Virus record (IMG/VR): IMGVR_UViG_3300042549_006803
Span: 1 to 46,351 of that record
Direction: 5' to 3' (one strand)
DNA length: 46,351 nucleotides
Source: a virus
Below are positions 15,979 through 22,598 of this stretch, piece by piece (within the stretch, counting starts at the first letter, position 1; every line of letters begins with the position of its first letter). A program made the position numbers and the translations under genes. The notes below the pieces were generated by a model that was not told where the DNA came from, searched no databases, and saw nothing but the letters and a program-made list of their open reading frames with translations.

Positions 15979-16335
15979 GGGGGTGCCTGGTTTTGACAGA
16001 TTACAACTAATTAATACAATCAGCCAGAGAGATAACTGTAAACTAAGGTGAATTTAATTAAATGGCAAAAACACAAACGGTGTAGTATCTCAAGGAGACA
16101 ACGCACAAATCGAAGCTAACATGAACACAGTATTCTCTTTATTGAGAAACGAAGTATTGGCAGCAGCCTAAATTACCCAAGATTTCTCTGTTAGATTAAA
16201 CAGAGTGGTGGTTTCGTCAACTTAACAGTTGACCCCAGTTGAATGATACTCCAACTTTAAAACCGTATCAAATAAGCTGTATAAATTGTATTAACTAACG
16301 CAGTCTGGACGGGGGTTCGATTCCCCCCACCTCCA
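15979..16335 (+). ncRNA. ssrA: tmRNA (transfer-messenger RNA)
   Basis: The 5' end GGGGGTGCCTGGTTTTGACAG and the 3' end, with T arm GGGGG-TTCGATT-CCCCC (16311-16327) and acceptor CACCTCC plus A, are diagnostic of tmRNA. The acceptor stem (15979-15985 with 16328-16334) keeps the G3:U70 pair used by alanyl-tRNA synthetase; the 3' CCA is not encoded. Downstream hairpins include CTCTGTT/AACAGAG and GTCAAC/GTTGAC. The tag frame ends with GCA GCA GCC TAA at 16163-16171. If resume is at GGA 16094, the tag is GDNAQIEANM...EVLAAA, 25 residues, against about 9 in Bacteroidota hosts. A T6 run follows the 3' end and may terminate transcription. Confidence 0.93.
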
Positions 16336-16363
16336 CTAATTTTTTAACTCTAAATTAATCGTT

Positions 16364-16582
16364 ATGGCAAAAACCAAACTAAATCGCACAGCAAAGCTAG
16401 CATTTTACAATGCTCGCGAGCGTAAAGATGACACTGTTCGTCTAGCAGAAACTACAGGTTTCACGACTCGTTTCATCAACTATGTAAAAAAAGGTGAAAG
16501 AAAAGTAAACGATACATTAGCTGATGCTATGTATAAACTTGCTCAAAGACGTGCGAAAAACAGCGCAATATCTGCGAATTAA
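16364..16582 (+). CDS. Small HTH (Cro/XRE-like) DNA-binding protein
   Basis: A 72-residue basic protein with a helix-turn-helix-like segment VRLAETTGFTTRFINYVKKG followed by ERKVNDTLADAMYKLAQRR. This resembles the XRE/Cro pattern (AexTGxsxxxVxxxxxGxR). It starts 28 nt after the tmRNA end with the leader ATCGTTATG and is followed by a terminator-like hairpin, so it may form a short transcript with the tmRNA. It could regulate the adjoining lysis genes; that is inference from position. Confidence 0.7.
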   Translation: MAKTKLNRTAKLAFYNARERKDDTVRLAETTGFTTRFINYVKKGERKVNDTLADAMYKLAQRRAKNSAISAN

Positions 16583-16595
16583 TCAATTCAAATAT

Positions 16596-16613
16596 ACCCC
16601 TCGCAAGAGGGGT
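16596..16613 (+). terminator. Hairpin with GCAA tetraloop, likely terminator
   Basis: ACCCCTC (16596-16602), GCAA loop, GAGGGGT (16607-16613): a perfect 7-bp GC-rich stem with a stable GNRA loop 14 nt after the HTH gene stop. It is followed by TATATTTAC instead of a pure T run, so it may both end the HTH transcript and sit next to a -7-like box for the next gene. Confidence 0.6.
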
Positions 16614-16637
16614 TATATTTACTAAAACTATTAAAGT

Positions 16638-16874
16638 ATGGATGAATTCTTAGAGTTCCCAGGATTAACAGATGATGAAATAAATCAAGTAATGACTGAA
16701 TTTTTTGAATGGGATAGGTTGCAAGATTATGATTTTGTAAATAAATTTGACGATTTTATTTATGTTTCATATGATGAAGTTTTAAATAACCCCAACGATA
16801 TAGAATTAGGCTCTTTAGTCCGGAGAAGATATACAGAAGCTCAAAATAAATTAAAAGAAAGTCCCTCATTGTAG
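16638..16874 (+). CDS. Small acidic hypothetical protein
   Basis: A 78-residue very acidic, aromatic-rich protein (MDEFLEFPGLTDDEINQVMTE) with no recognised family. It follows a TATATTTAC box by about 16 nt and starts in the context AAAGTATG. The stop codon lies inside the loop side of the next terminator hairpin, so this is probably a single-gene transcript. Composition is similar to the acidic protein at 13616-13807. Confidence 0.6.
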   Translation: MDEFLEFPGLTDDEINQVMTEFFEWDRLQDYDFVNKFDDFIYVSYDEVLNNPNDIELGSLVRRRYTEAQNKLKESPSL

Positions 16875-16882
16875 GGACTTTT
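16858..16882 (+). terminator. Rho-independent terminator overlapping a stop codon
   Basis: AAAGTCCCT (16858-16866) pairs with AGGGACTTT (16873-16881) around a 6-nt loop, followed by Ts. The 3' end of the preceding gene is encoded within the stem. It separates the small acidic gene from the lysis cassette. The 78 nt that follow, up to 16960, are A/T-rich leader without another gene. Confidence 0.75.
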
Positions 16883-16960
16883 AATATTTATACTAAATAG
16901 GTTCTTTAATTAATGTTTTATAATTAGGTTGTATTTTAATTAATTTAAAAACATATTATT

Positions 16961-17209
16961 ATGGGATTTTTTAGCATTTTCAAAAAATCAAATGACTACA
17001 ATGAAAAAGTTATCATTGGTTTTTTATCGTTCACAGTAATGGTTGCTGCAATTGTAGTTGATCTACTTACAGGTTACATGGGTAAGGCACTAGAGTTAAA
17101 TGAATACATCTTCGATGCATTTATGTATATAACTTTAGGGAGTTTTCTTCCTGATGTAATTGAAAAATTTGCTAATCTTAAAGGAGGTAATAAATCTAGC
17201 GACGAGTAG
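16961..17209 (+). CDS. Two-TM small membrane protein, holin-like
   Basis: An 82-residue protein with two predicted membrane spans, roughly residues 21-41 (IIGFLSFTVMVAAIVVDLLTG) and 50-68 (IFDAFMYITLGSFLPDVIE). They are separated by a short loop, with a charged cytoplasmic-type tail GGNKSSDE. Size, two spans and the location at the head of a cassette with endolysin, holin and spanin-like genes suggest a holin or antiholin. It ends one base before the PAS-protein start. The C-terminal module of that PAS protein has the same span-loop-span layout. Confidence 0.65.
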   Translation: MGFFSIFKKSNDYNEKVIIGFLSFTVMVAAIVVDLLTGYMGKALELNEYIFDAFMYITLGSFLPDVIEKFANLKGGNKSSDE

Positions 17210-17210
17210 C

Positions 17211-18317
17211 ATGAAAAACTTATCAAAAGAAGAGTTATTAAGTAGACTTGAAGCAATTAATAGAAGCAATGCTATTATATACTTTGATCTTAATGGTACC
17301 ATACTAGGAGTTAATGACATTTTTTTGCAAGCAATGGGCTATGGTGCTGGTAATCATGAAGAGCTTATTGGTAAGCATCATAGAACTTTTGTATGTGAAG
17401 AGTACTCAAGATCACTTGAATATGAAAAATTTTGGGATATACTAAGAAGTGGTAAGTACTATCAAGGAGAGTTTGAGAGAAGAAAAAAAGACGGAAGTCT
17501 TATAAATCTTCAAGCAACTTATAATCCTATTTTTAATGAGGATAATAAGATTACTAAGATAATGAAAATTGCTACTGACATTACAGAAATTGTCAATAGC
17601 AAGAAACAAATAGAAGCAATCAACCGAAGCACTGCCTTTATTAGTTTTAATACTGATGGATTTATATTAGATGTAAATTCTGTATTTCTAAAAACTATGG
17701 GGTATAAGGCTAATGAAAAAGGTAAACTCGTTGGAAAACATCACAGTATTTTTGTGAGTTATGAGTATTCAAAGTCTGACGAATATACTAAGTTTTGGGA
17801 AGATTTAAAAAAAGGTGAGTTTTTTGATGGAATATTTGAAAGGAAAAAAGTAGATGGTTCTACTGTGTATTTACAAGCATCTTACAATCCAGTAGTTGAT
17901 AGTAAAGGAAACATTACTGAAGTAGTTAAAATTGCAACTGATGTAACTGAGTCTGTAAATAATAAGGAAAAGATAGATGAGCTTACAAAAAATTTAACAG
18001 TTGAATTAGCAAACTCTCAAAAACTTAAAAACTCAATAGAATTAGAAAAGGATGCTGCTTTGAATGATTTAGATGTAGTATTAAAAAAGAGTCAAAATGA
18101 GTTAATAAAAATAATTGTTAAGTGTGCGTTAGGTGTTATAGTAGGAGTTGGTATTGTAACAACTATGCTATACTGGGCAGCCATTATAACAGATCAAGAT
18201 ACACAAATAATTGGATCCACTTGGAGTAATATGTTTAGTGTTTTATTAACTAATGCATTTTCAATAGTTGGTACAATTATGGGTATTAAGTACGCCACAC
18301 AAGATAGTAATAAATAA
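17211..18317 (+). CDS. Tandem PAS sensor with C-terminal two-TM module
   Basis: A 368-residue protein. I chose the ATG at 17211, 1 nt after the previous stop; an in-frame TTG at 17160 would overlap that gene. PAS1 spans about residues 15-127 and PAS2 about 137-250. Both have the Aer/BdlA-type signature: NGTILGVNDIFLQAMGY / DGFILDVNSVFLKTMGY, VGKHH(R/S)xFV, FWExLxxGxFxxGxFER, LQA(T/S)YNP and KIATD(I/V)TE. A coiled coil follows (about 251-300), then two membrane spans (about 301-325 and 340-360). Bacterial relatives carry a chemoreceptor signalling domain at the end; here a holin-like membrane module replaces it. Flanked by lysis genes, it may sense redox or energy state and gate lysis. The ligand is unknown. 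Confidence 0.85.
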   Translation: MKNLSKEELLSRLEAINRSNAIIYFDLNGTILGVNDIFLQAMGYGAGNHEELIGKHHRTFVCEEYSRSLEYEKFWDILRSGKYYQGEFERRKKDGSLINLQATYNPIFNEDNKITKIMKIATDITEIVNSKKQIEAINRSTAFISFNTDGFILDVNSVFLKTMGYKANEKGKLVGKHHSIFVSYEYSKSDEYTKFWEDLKKGEFFDGIFERKKVDGSTVYLQASYNPVVDSKGNITEVVKIATDVTESVNNKEKIDELTKNLTVELANSQKLKNSIELEKDAALNDLDVVLKKSQNELIKIIVKCALGVIVGVGIVTTMLYWAAIITDQDTQIIGSTWSNMFSVLLTNAFSIVGTIMGIKYATQDSNK

Positions 18318-18327
18318 AAATTAAATT

Positions 18328-18939
18328 ATGAGTTTAAAATCACTACAAACAAAAATTGGAATAACAGCAGATGGTGCTTTTGGTCCGGGTACAATGAAAA
18401 AAGCAATGGAGTTCTATAAACTAACCCCAGTTAGAGCAGCTCATTTTTTTGCACAAACAGCACATGAGTCAGGTAATTTTAAAGCATTTTCAGAAAACCT
18501 AAACTATTCAGCCCAAGGGCTTCAAGGAATTTTTGGAAAATATTTCCCAGGCACTTTAGAAGAGTCTTATGCTCGCAACCCTGAAAAAATTGCAAACAGA
18601 GTGTATGCTTCTAGAATGGGTAATGGTGATGAGAAATCAGGAGACGGATTCAAATTCCGTGGAAGGGGTGCTCTTCAATTAACAGGCAAAGATAATTACG
18701 CAGCATTTGCAAAATATCTAAACAAACCAGAGATTATGACACATCCTGATTTAGTAGCTACAGAATATTCTTTTGAATCAGCAATGTTCTTTTTTGACAA
18801 AAATAAATTATGGTCAATTTGTGACCAAGGAATTAATGATGCTTCAATTTTAGCTCTTACAAAAAGAATTAATGGTGGTACTCATGGATTAGCTGATCGC
18901 TCAGAGAAAACTAAAAAGTATTACGAATACGTAAAGTAA
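18328..18939 (+). CDS. Endolysin, GH19-family lysozyme/chitinase-like
   Basis: A 203-residue protein. Residues 1-30 are a remnant of a peptidoglycan-binding motif (LQTKIGITADGAFGPGTMKK). The GH19 catalytic domain follows: FFAQTAHESGNF with the catalytic Glu, YASRMGNG, the FRGRGALQLTG motif and TKRINGG. Phage GH19 enzymes cut the glycan strands of murein at lysis. It has no signal peptide, so it needs a holin for export, and holin-like genes flank it on both sides. Confidence 0.92.
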   Translation: MSLKSLQTKIGITADGAFGPGTMKKAMEFYKLTPVRAAHFFAQTAHESGNFKAFSENLNYSAQGLQGIFGKYFPGTLEESYARNPEKIANRVYASRMGNGDEKSGDGFKFRGRGALQLTGKDNYAAFAKYLNKPEIMTHPDLVATEYSFESAMFFFDKNKLWSICDQGINDASILALTKRINGGTHGLADRSEKTKKYYEYVK

Positions 18940-18950
18940 GTTACTATAAG

Positions 18951-19376
18951 ATGAAAACATCACTTTTAATTACATTATCATTGACAACAGCATGCGCCTT
19001 TATAGGTTCATATTTTATGAATCTAACAGCAAATAACATCGAACAATATCTTTCAATAGCTTTTGTAATATTTGCTGATGGGTTCTTTGGTGTATGGGCA
19101 GGGATTAAAAGAGAAGGATTTCAAACTTGTAAAGCATTAAGTGTACTAAAAACCTTTTTATTTTGGGTAATAATGCTCTCTGCTATATTAACAATAGAAA
19201 AAGGATTTGCTGGAACAAGCTGGTTAAGTGAAACTATCATAGCTCCCTTTTTAGTATTTCAACTGATTTCGATTTTAAAAAATGCATCAATGGTCGGCAT
19301 AGTAAAAAACGAACTTCTTACTCAAATATTAGATAAATTAGATAAACATAAAGGTGAAAGAAATATTACAAAATAA
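18951..19376 (+). CDS. Holin (phage_holin_4-like)
   Basis: A 141-residue protein with a hydrophobic N-terminus and three or four predicted spans: LLITLSLTTACAFIGSYFM, YLSIAFVIFADGFFGVWAG, FLFWVIMLSAILTI and IIAPFLVFQLISIL. The signature DGFFGVWAGIKREGF, followed by KALSVLKTF, and the C-terminal basic helix ILDKLDKHKGERN fit the toxin-secretion/phage-lysis holin family (phage_holin_4). It would permeabilise the inner membrane to release the endolysin encoded 11 nt upstream. It overlaps the spanin-like gene by 23 nt. Confidence 0.85.
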   Translation: MKTSLLITLSLTTACAFIGSYFMNLTANNIEQYLSIAFVIFADGFFGVWAGIKREGFQTCKALSVLKTFLFWVIMLSAILTIEKGFAGTSWLSETIIAPFLVFQLISILKNASMVGIVKNELLTQILDKLDKHKGERNITK

Positions 19377-19716
19377 ACAAAATTTATTATTAATTTTAGT
19401 AGTTATATTAATTGGGTATAATATTTTTACTACAAATAGTGTAAGAACAGATGTAAAGGGTTACAAAGCTAAAATTGAATCAATACAAACCAAGATAGAT
19501 TCAGCTAAAGTAGTTAACACAAAGATCGATACTAAGATAGATTCAGTAAAACAAAATGTAGTTTCTATTACAAAACAAATAAACCACATAGATAACACAA
19601 TAACAATCGTAAAAAATCAAACAAATGAAAAAGCTAATAATGCTGGTAAGTTTTCTAATGTTGAGCTTGAGCAGTTTTTCGCAAGTAGATACAACAAAAG
19701 TTTTACTATCAACTAA
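19354..19716 (+). CDS. i-spanin-like membrane-anchored coiled-coil protein
   Basis: A 120-residue protein starting at GTG 19354 inside the end of the holin gene. An N-terminal span (LLLILVVILIGYNIF, about residues 11-25) is followed by a long periplasmic coiled coil with repeated KIDS/KIDT motifs. This is the layout of an inner-membrane spanin (Rz type), which links inner and outer membrane and destroys the outer membrane at lysis. The next gene is nested in its 3' end in another frame, as Rz1 is in Rz. Assigned from architecture and position only. Confidence 0.65.
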   Translation: MKEILQNKQNLLLILVVILIGYNIFTTNSVRTDVKGYKAKIESIQTKIDSAKVVNTKIDTKIDSVKQNVVSITKQINHIDNTITIVKNQTNEKANNAGKFSNVELEQFFASRYNKSFTIN

Positions 19717-20026
19717 AATTGCTCGACAAGTTGCACAAGACCTTATTAGATATGATGGTTGCAAACAAGAACTAAAACTTACTCAAGACAAAGTTTTAAA
19801 ACTAGAAGCAAGAGAGATACAAAAAGATACTATTATTAAACTTCTAAATGATAAGGATGAAAATAATAAGTACATTATTCATCAATATGAACTCCAAATT
19901 GGTCAATACGAACATATGACTTACGATCTACAAAAAGAAATAAGAAGATCAAGAACAAAGACATTCCTTTATAAAGTAGGAACATTTATAGGGATAGCCA
20001 CATCAGGATACCTTTTTATAAAATAA
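19625..20026 (+). CDS. Spanin-partner-like protein, signal peptide and C-terminal TM
   Basis: A 133-residue protein whose first 92 nt overlap the i-spanin-like gene in a different frame. An N-terminal signal peptide (MKKLIMLVSFLMLSLSSFSQ) of Bacteroidota style, with no lipobox Cys, is followed by a coiled coil (LTQDKVLKLEAREIQKDT...) and a C-terminal hydrophobic segment KVGTFIGIATSGYLFIK. The nested arrangement recalls Rz/Rz1, but the absence of a lipoprotein signal and the C-terminal membrane segment make it different: either a unimolecular-spanin-like protein or another lysis factor. Confidence 0.65.
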   Translation: MKKLIMLVSFLMLSLSSFSQVDTTKVLLSTKIARQVAQDLIRYDGCKQELKLTQDKVLKLEAREIQKDTIIKLLNDKDENNKYIIHQYELQIGQYEHMTYDLQKEIRRSRTKTFLYKVGTFIGIATSGYLFIK

Positions 20027-20049
20027 ATTTTAAAAACTTCATTAAAATT

Positions 20050-20072
20050 GGTTGGACATCGTCCAACCTTTT
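20050..20072 (+). terminator. Perfect inverted repeat, terminator of lysis operon and possible operator
   Basis: GGTTGGAC-ATC-GTCCAACC (20050-20068), an uninterrupted 8-bp stem with a 3-nt loop, followed by TTTTATT. It lies 23 nt after the last lysis gene and works as a rho-independent terminator on paper. The same palindrome covers the -33 TTG and half the spacer of the queE promoter, so a protein operator is an alternative. Confidence 0.75.
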
Positions 20073-20082
20073 ATTATCTTTA
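20052..20082 (+). promoter_or_regulatory. Bacteroidota-type promoter before queE
   Basis: TTG at 20052-20054, 20-nt spacer, TATCTTTA at 20075-20082 (followed by G). The -33 box is inside the inverted repeat at 20050-20068. It gives a short leader to the ATG at 20097. Confidence 0.6.
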
Positions 20083-20096
20083 GAAAAAATTATCTT

Positions 20097-20885
20097 ATGC
20101 AAAAAATCCCAAGAATGACTGAAGCTGAAAAGAACAAATTATCAGCTGTTAATGAACTTTATACTGCTGTCCAAAGTGAAGGAAGTAGAGCAGGATACCC
20201 TACAGTAGTAATAAGAACTACTGGCTGTACTCATCGCTGCTTTTTTGGTGATGGAGGGTGGTGCGATAGCTGGTATACATCAATTCACCCAGAAAAAGCC
20301 AAATATAGTTTTGATGATATTATCAAAATGTATGATGACAATCCCCACATCACAGAGATGATGCTTACGGGAGGAAGCCCTACTATGTGGCCTAAATTAG
20401 TAAACGAATTAACACATTTTGCACATGAAAGAAAAATATTTATCACTATTGAAACTGAAGGAAGTCATTTTCTGGAGACTGACTATCCTATTAATTTACT
20501 TTCCATATCACCTAAATTTAGCAATTCAGTTCCTAAAATCGGAGTACTCACACCTCAAGGAGCGGTTACGGATGAAAAAATGATCACTCAGCATAACAAG
20601 TTAAGATTAAACTATGATGCAATCTCTAAATCAATTAGATACCATTCTGACTACCATTTAAAACCAGTATGGGATGGAGAAGATGAAGATACTTTAGGAG
20701 AAATTCTCAGCTTTATCCACATGATGGATATCCCAGAAGACAAAGTATACTTTATGCCAGCTGGAGATACGAGAGAAGCTTTATTCAAATCATATCCTAA
20801 AATGTTTGATTGGGTGAGAGATAATGGATTTAGATTGACCTGGAGGCCTCACATTATTGCATTTGAAGACCAAAGAGAAGTATAA
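20097..20885 (+). CDS. queE: 7-carboxy-7-deazaguanine synthase (radical SAM)
   Basis: A 262-residue radical-SAM enzyme. I use ATG 20097, after the promoter; the TTG at 20052 lies inside the terminator/-33 region. AVQSEGSRAGYPTVVIRTTG precedes the cluster cysteines C44, C48 and C56 in the pattern CTHRC-x7-C, a spacing typical of the phage QueE type with GGWCDSWYTS. MLTGGSPTMW (SAM-binding GGE-like) and the C-terminal ending TWRPHIIAF, similar to QueE ends, are also visible. It converts 6-carboxytetrahydropterin to 7-carboxy-7-deazaguanine for the DNA-modification pathway. FolE follows with its own promoter. Confidence 0.9.
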   Translation: MQKIPRMTEAEKNKLSAVNELYTAVQSEGSRAGYPTVVIRTTGCTHRCFFGDGGWCDSWYTSIHPEKAKYSFDDIIKMYDDNPHITEMMLTGGSPTMWPKLVNELTHFAHERKIFITIETEGSHFLETDYPINLLSISPKFSNSVPKIGVLTPQGAVTDEKMITQHNKLRLNYDAISKSIRYHSDYHLKPVWDGEDEDTLGEILSFIHMMDIPEDKVYFMPAGDTREALFKSYPKMFDWVRDNGFRLTWRPHIIAFEDQREV

Positions 20886-20890
20886 TATTA

Positions 20891-20922
20891 TTTGGATATT
20901 AAAATAGAATTTATTACATTTA
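20891..20922 (+). promoter_or_regulatory. Bacteroidota-type promoter before folE
   Basis: TTTG at 20891-20894, 20-nt spacer, TACATTTA at 20915-20922; gene start at 20941. The element lies entirely in the short queE-folE gap. Confidence 0.72.
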
Positions 20923-20940
20923 CCTATTAAAAAATTATAA

Positions 20941-21636
20941 ATGGAAAACAATAGAAAAAAAATCCACAACGATTTAGAAGTGGTACAAGAAGGATTTGCT
21001 AATGGTGTCGCACCTGGTTTTCCTTTAGATGACAAAGCTAAAGCTAAAATGATTGAGAAAGCAGCTAAAGCTTATGGTCAATTTTTAACAGCATTAGGTT
21101 GTGATTGGGAAAATGATCCTAATAGCGACAACACTCCAAATAGAGTAGCTAAAGCTTATGTTAATGATTTATGGAAAGGCCGATATACAGCAATGTCTGA
21201 AATCACTTCATTCCCTTCTGATGGTTACGATGGTATTGTAATTGAAAGAAATATTCCATTAACTTCAATGTGTTCACATCACCACCAAACAATTGGAGGA
21301 GTAGTTCATATTGGTTATGTAGTAGGTGAAAATGGTAGAGTAATTGGTTTATCTAAATTAAACAGAATTGTTGAACTATTCGGTAGAAGAGGAGCAATAC
21401 AAGAACAATTAACATCAGCTATTCATAATGCCGTAAATAAAATTTGTGAAAATAATAGAGGTGTAATTGTAACTGTAGTAGGTACTCACAACTGTGTTTC
21501 ATGTAGAGGAGTTAGACATCAAGGTGCCTCTATGGTTACAACTAAAGCAACAGGTGTATTTATAGAAAATGGAAATTTAGCTCGTGAAGAATTTTTCGAT
21601 TCAATCAAAATCAATAACGGAACCCACCCAGTATAA
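20941..21636 (+). CDS. folE: GTP cyclohydrolase I
   Basis: A 231-residue enzyme that opens GTP to dihydroneopterin triphosphate, the first step to 7-deazaguanines. The zinc site is intact: SMCSHHHQ (Cys111, His114) and HNCVSCRGV (Cys185). GLSKLNRIVELF and QEQLT are the usual substrate-binding segments. Length and motifs are normal for type I. Beyond cofactor supply, the presence of queD, queE, queC and a dpdA-like gene indicates a role in making a modified DNA base. It overlaps the PRTase start (TAATG). Confidence 0.95.
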   Translation: MENNRKKIHNDLEVVQEGFANGVAPGFPLDDKAKAKMIEKAAKAYGQFLTALGCDWENDPNSDNTPNRVAKAYVNDLWKGRYTAMSEITSFPSDGYDGIVIERNIPLTSMCSHHHQTIGGVVHIGYVVGENGRVIGLSKLNRIVELFGRRGAIQEQLTSAIHNAVNKICENNRGVIVTVVGTHNCVSCRGVRHQGASMVTTKATGVFIENGNLAREEFFDSIKINNGTHPV

Positions 21637-22043
21637 TGGCTTTAAAAGTAGGAAACAAAATTTATTTAAGTTGGGATGATACTGCTGATTTAGTTGATAA
21701 GTTATGCACCAAAATTATTACGGAACTCCCTAACATTGATTCAATTTATGGTATTAAACGCGGCGGATTAATTCCCGCCGTAATGATATCGCATAAATTA
21801 AGTTTACCTTGGTCTGATGTAATGTTACCTAATACATTAGTTATAGATGACATTGCCGATACCGGAGAAACATTAAAAAGCTGTATAGGAGGATACACAG
21901 CCGTATTACATTATAAACCTCATACGTCATGTCATATACCTAATTTATGGGCATACATGCATGAGGGAGATGAATGGATTATTTATCCATGGGAGCGAAA
22001 TGACAGTGCACCTATTCAAGATTATCTAGTTGATAAAAAGTAG
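21636..22043 (+). CDS. Phosphoribosyltransferase-like protein
   Basis: A 135-residue type I PRTase-fold protein. The PRPP-binding loop TLVIDDIADTGETL is complete and SIYGIKRGGLIPAVMIS precedes it. It is shorter than typical hypoxanthine/xanthine PRTases, and the hood region differs (HIPNLWAYMHEGDEWIIYPWE, with the W-YPWE end common in xanthine-type PRTases). It may salvage a purine or a 7-deazapurine base. Coupling to folE makes a link with the deazaguanine pathway possible, but this is inference. Confidence 0.82.
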   Translation: MALKVGNKIYLSWDDTADLVDKLCTKIITELPNIDSIYGIKRGGLIPAVMISHKLSLPWSDVMLPNTLVIDDIADTGETLKSCIGGYTAVLHYKPHTSCHIPNLWAYMHEGDEWIIYPWERNDSAPIQDYLVDKK

Positions 22044-22102
22044 TATTTCTCCCAAGGGCACGGTTTACCATAATTATTTAATATTTATAACAAAATATTA
22101 TT

Positions 22103-22594
22103 ATGGCATTTAGTAGAAAAGAATATAACGCCCAACGTTATTTAGAAAAAAAAGAAGAGATACAATCCCGAAGTAAATCTTGGAATGAAGATAATAAAGA
22201 TAAGGCTAAAAAAAATTGGGAAAATTATTATCAAAAAAATAGAGAAACTTTAATCGAAAAGTCTTCTAATTGGAATAAAGAAAATCGTGAAAGATTTAAC
22301 AAAAACCAAAGAGAAAACCGAGATAAAATATTAAATTCTATTAGAGTTAGGTTAAATAGATGTTTAACTAAAAAAAAAGATTATAAAAGTATTGAGTATT
22401 TAGGTTGTCCTATCCAAGAATATATTGTATATTTAGAACAGCAATTTAATGAAAATATGAATTGGGGAAATTATGGGTCATATTGGGAGATAGATCATAT
22501 AATTCCTTTAAGTAAAGGAGGGAGTTTTCATTATACTAATACTCAACCCTTAACAGTTATAGAAAACAGAAGAAAATCAAATAAGTTATTTTAG
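22103..22594 (+). CDS. HNH endonuclease (free-standing, homing type)
   Basis: A 163-residue protein. The N-terminal ~90 residues are highly charged, with repeated aromatic/Asn segments (YQKNRETLIEKSSNWNKENRE) typical of DNA-binding spacers in phage HNH proteins. The C-terminus carries the HNH core WEIDHIIPLSKGG, then TQPLTVIENRRKSNK. Such enzymes are usually mobile genes inserted between phage genes. It lies between the PRTase and MazG-like genes with a weak AATATTTAT box upstream. It could instead contribute to nicking in packaging, but the architecture favours homing. Confidence 0.88.
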   Translation: MAFSRKEYNAQRYLEKKEEIQSRSKSWNEDNKDKAKKNWENYYQKNRETLIEKSSNWNKENRERFNKNQRENRDKILNSIRVRLNRCLTKKKDYKSIEYLGCPIQEYIVYLEQQFNENMNWGNYGSYWEIDHIIPLSKGGSFHYTNTQPLTVIENRRKSNKLF

Positions 22595-22598
22595 AATT

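Noticed and set aside
17160-17210. TTG start of the PAS protein inside the preceding gene
   Set aside because: The ATG at 17211 directly follows the upstream stop codon and gives a normal N-terminus; the extra residues are read from the holin-like gene in another frame.
20052-20096. Upstream TTG start for queE
   Set aside because: This part lies in the terminator palindrome and promoter spacer; the ATG at 20097 fits the promoter and the family N-terminus.
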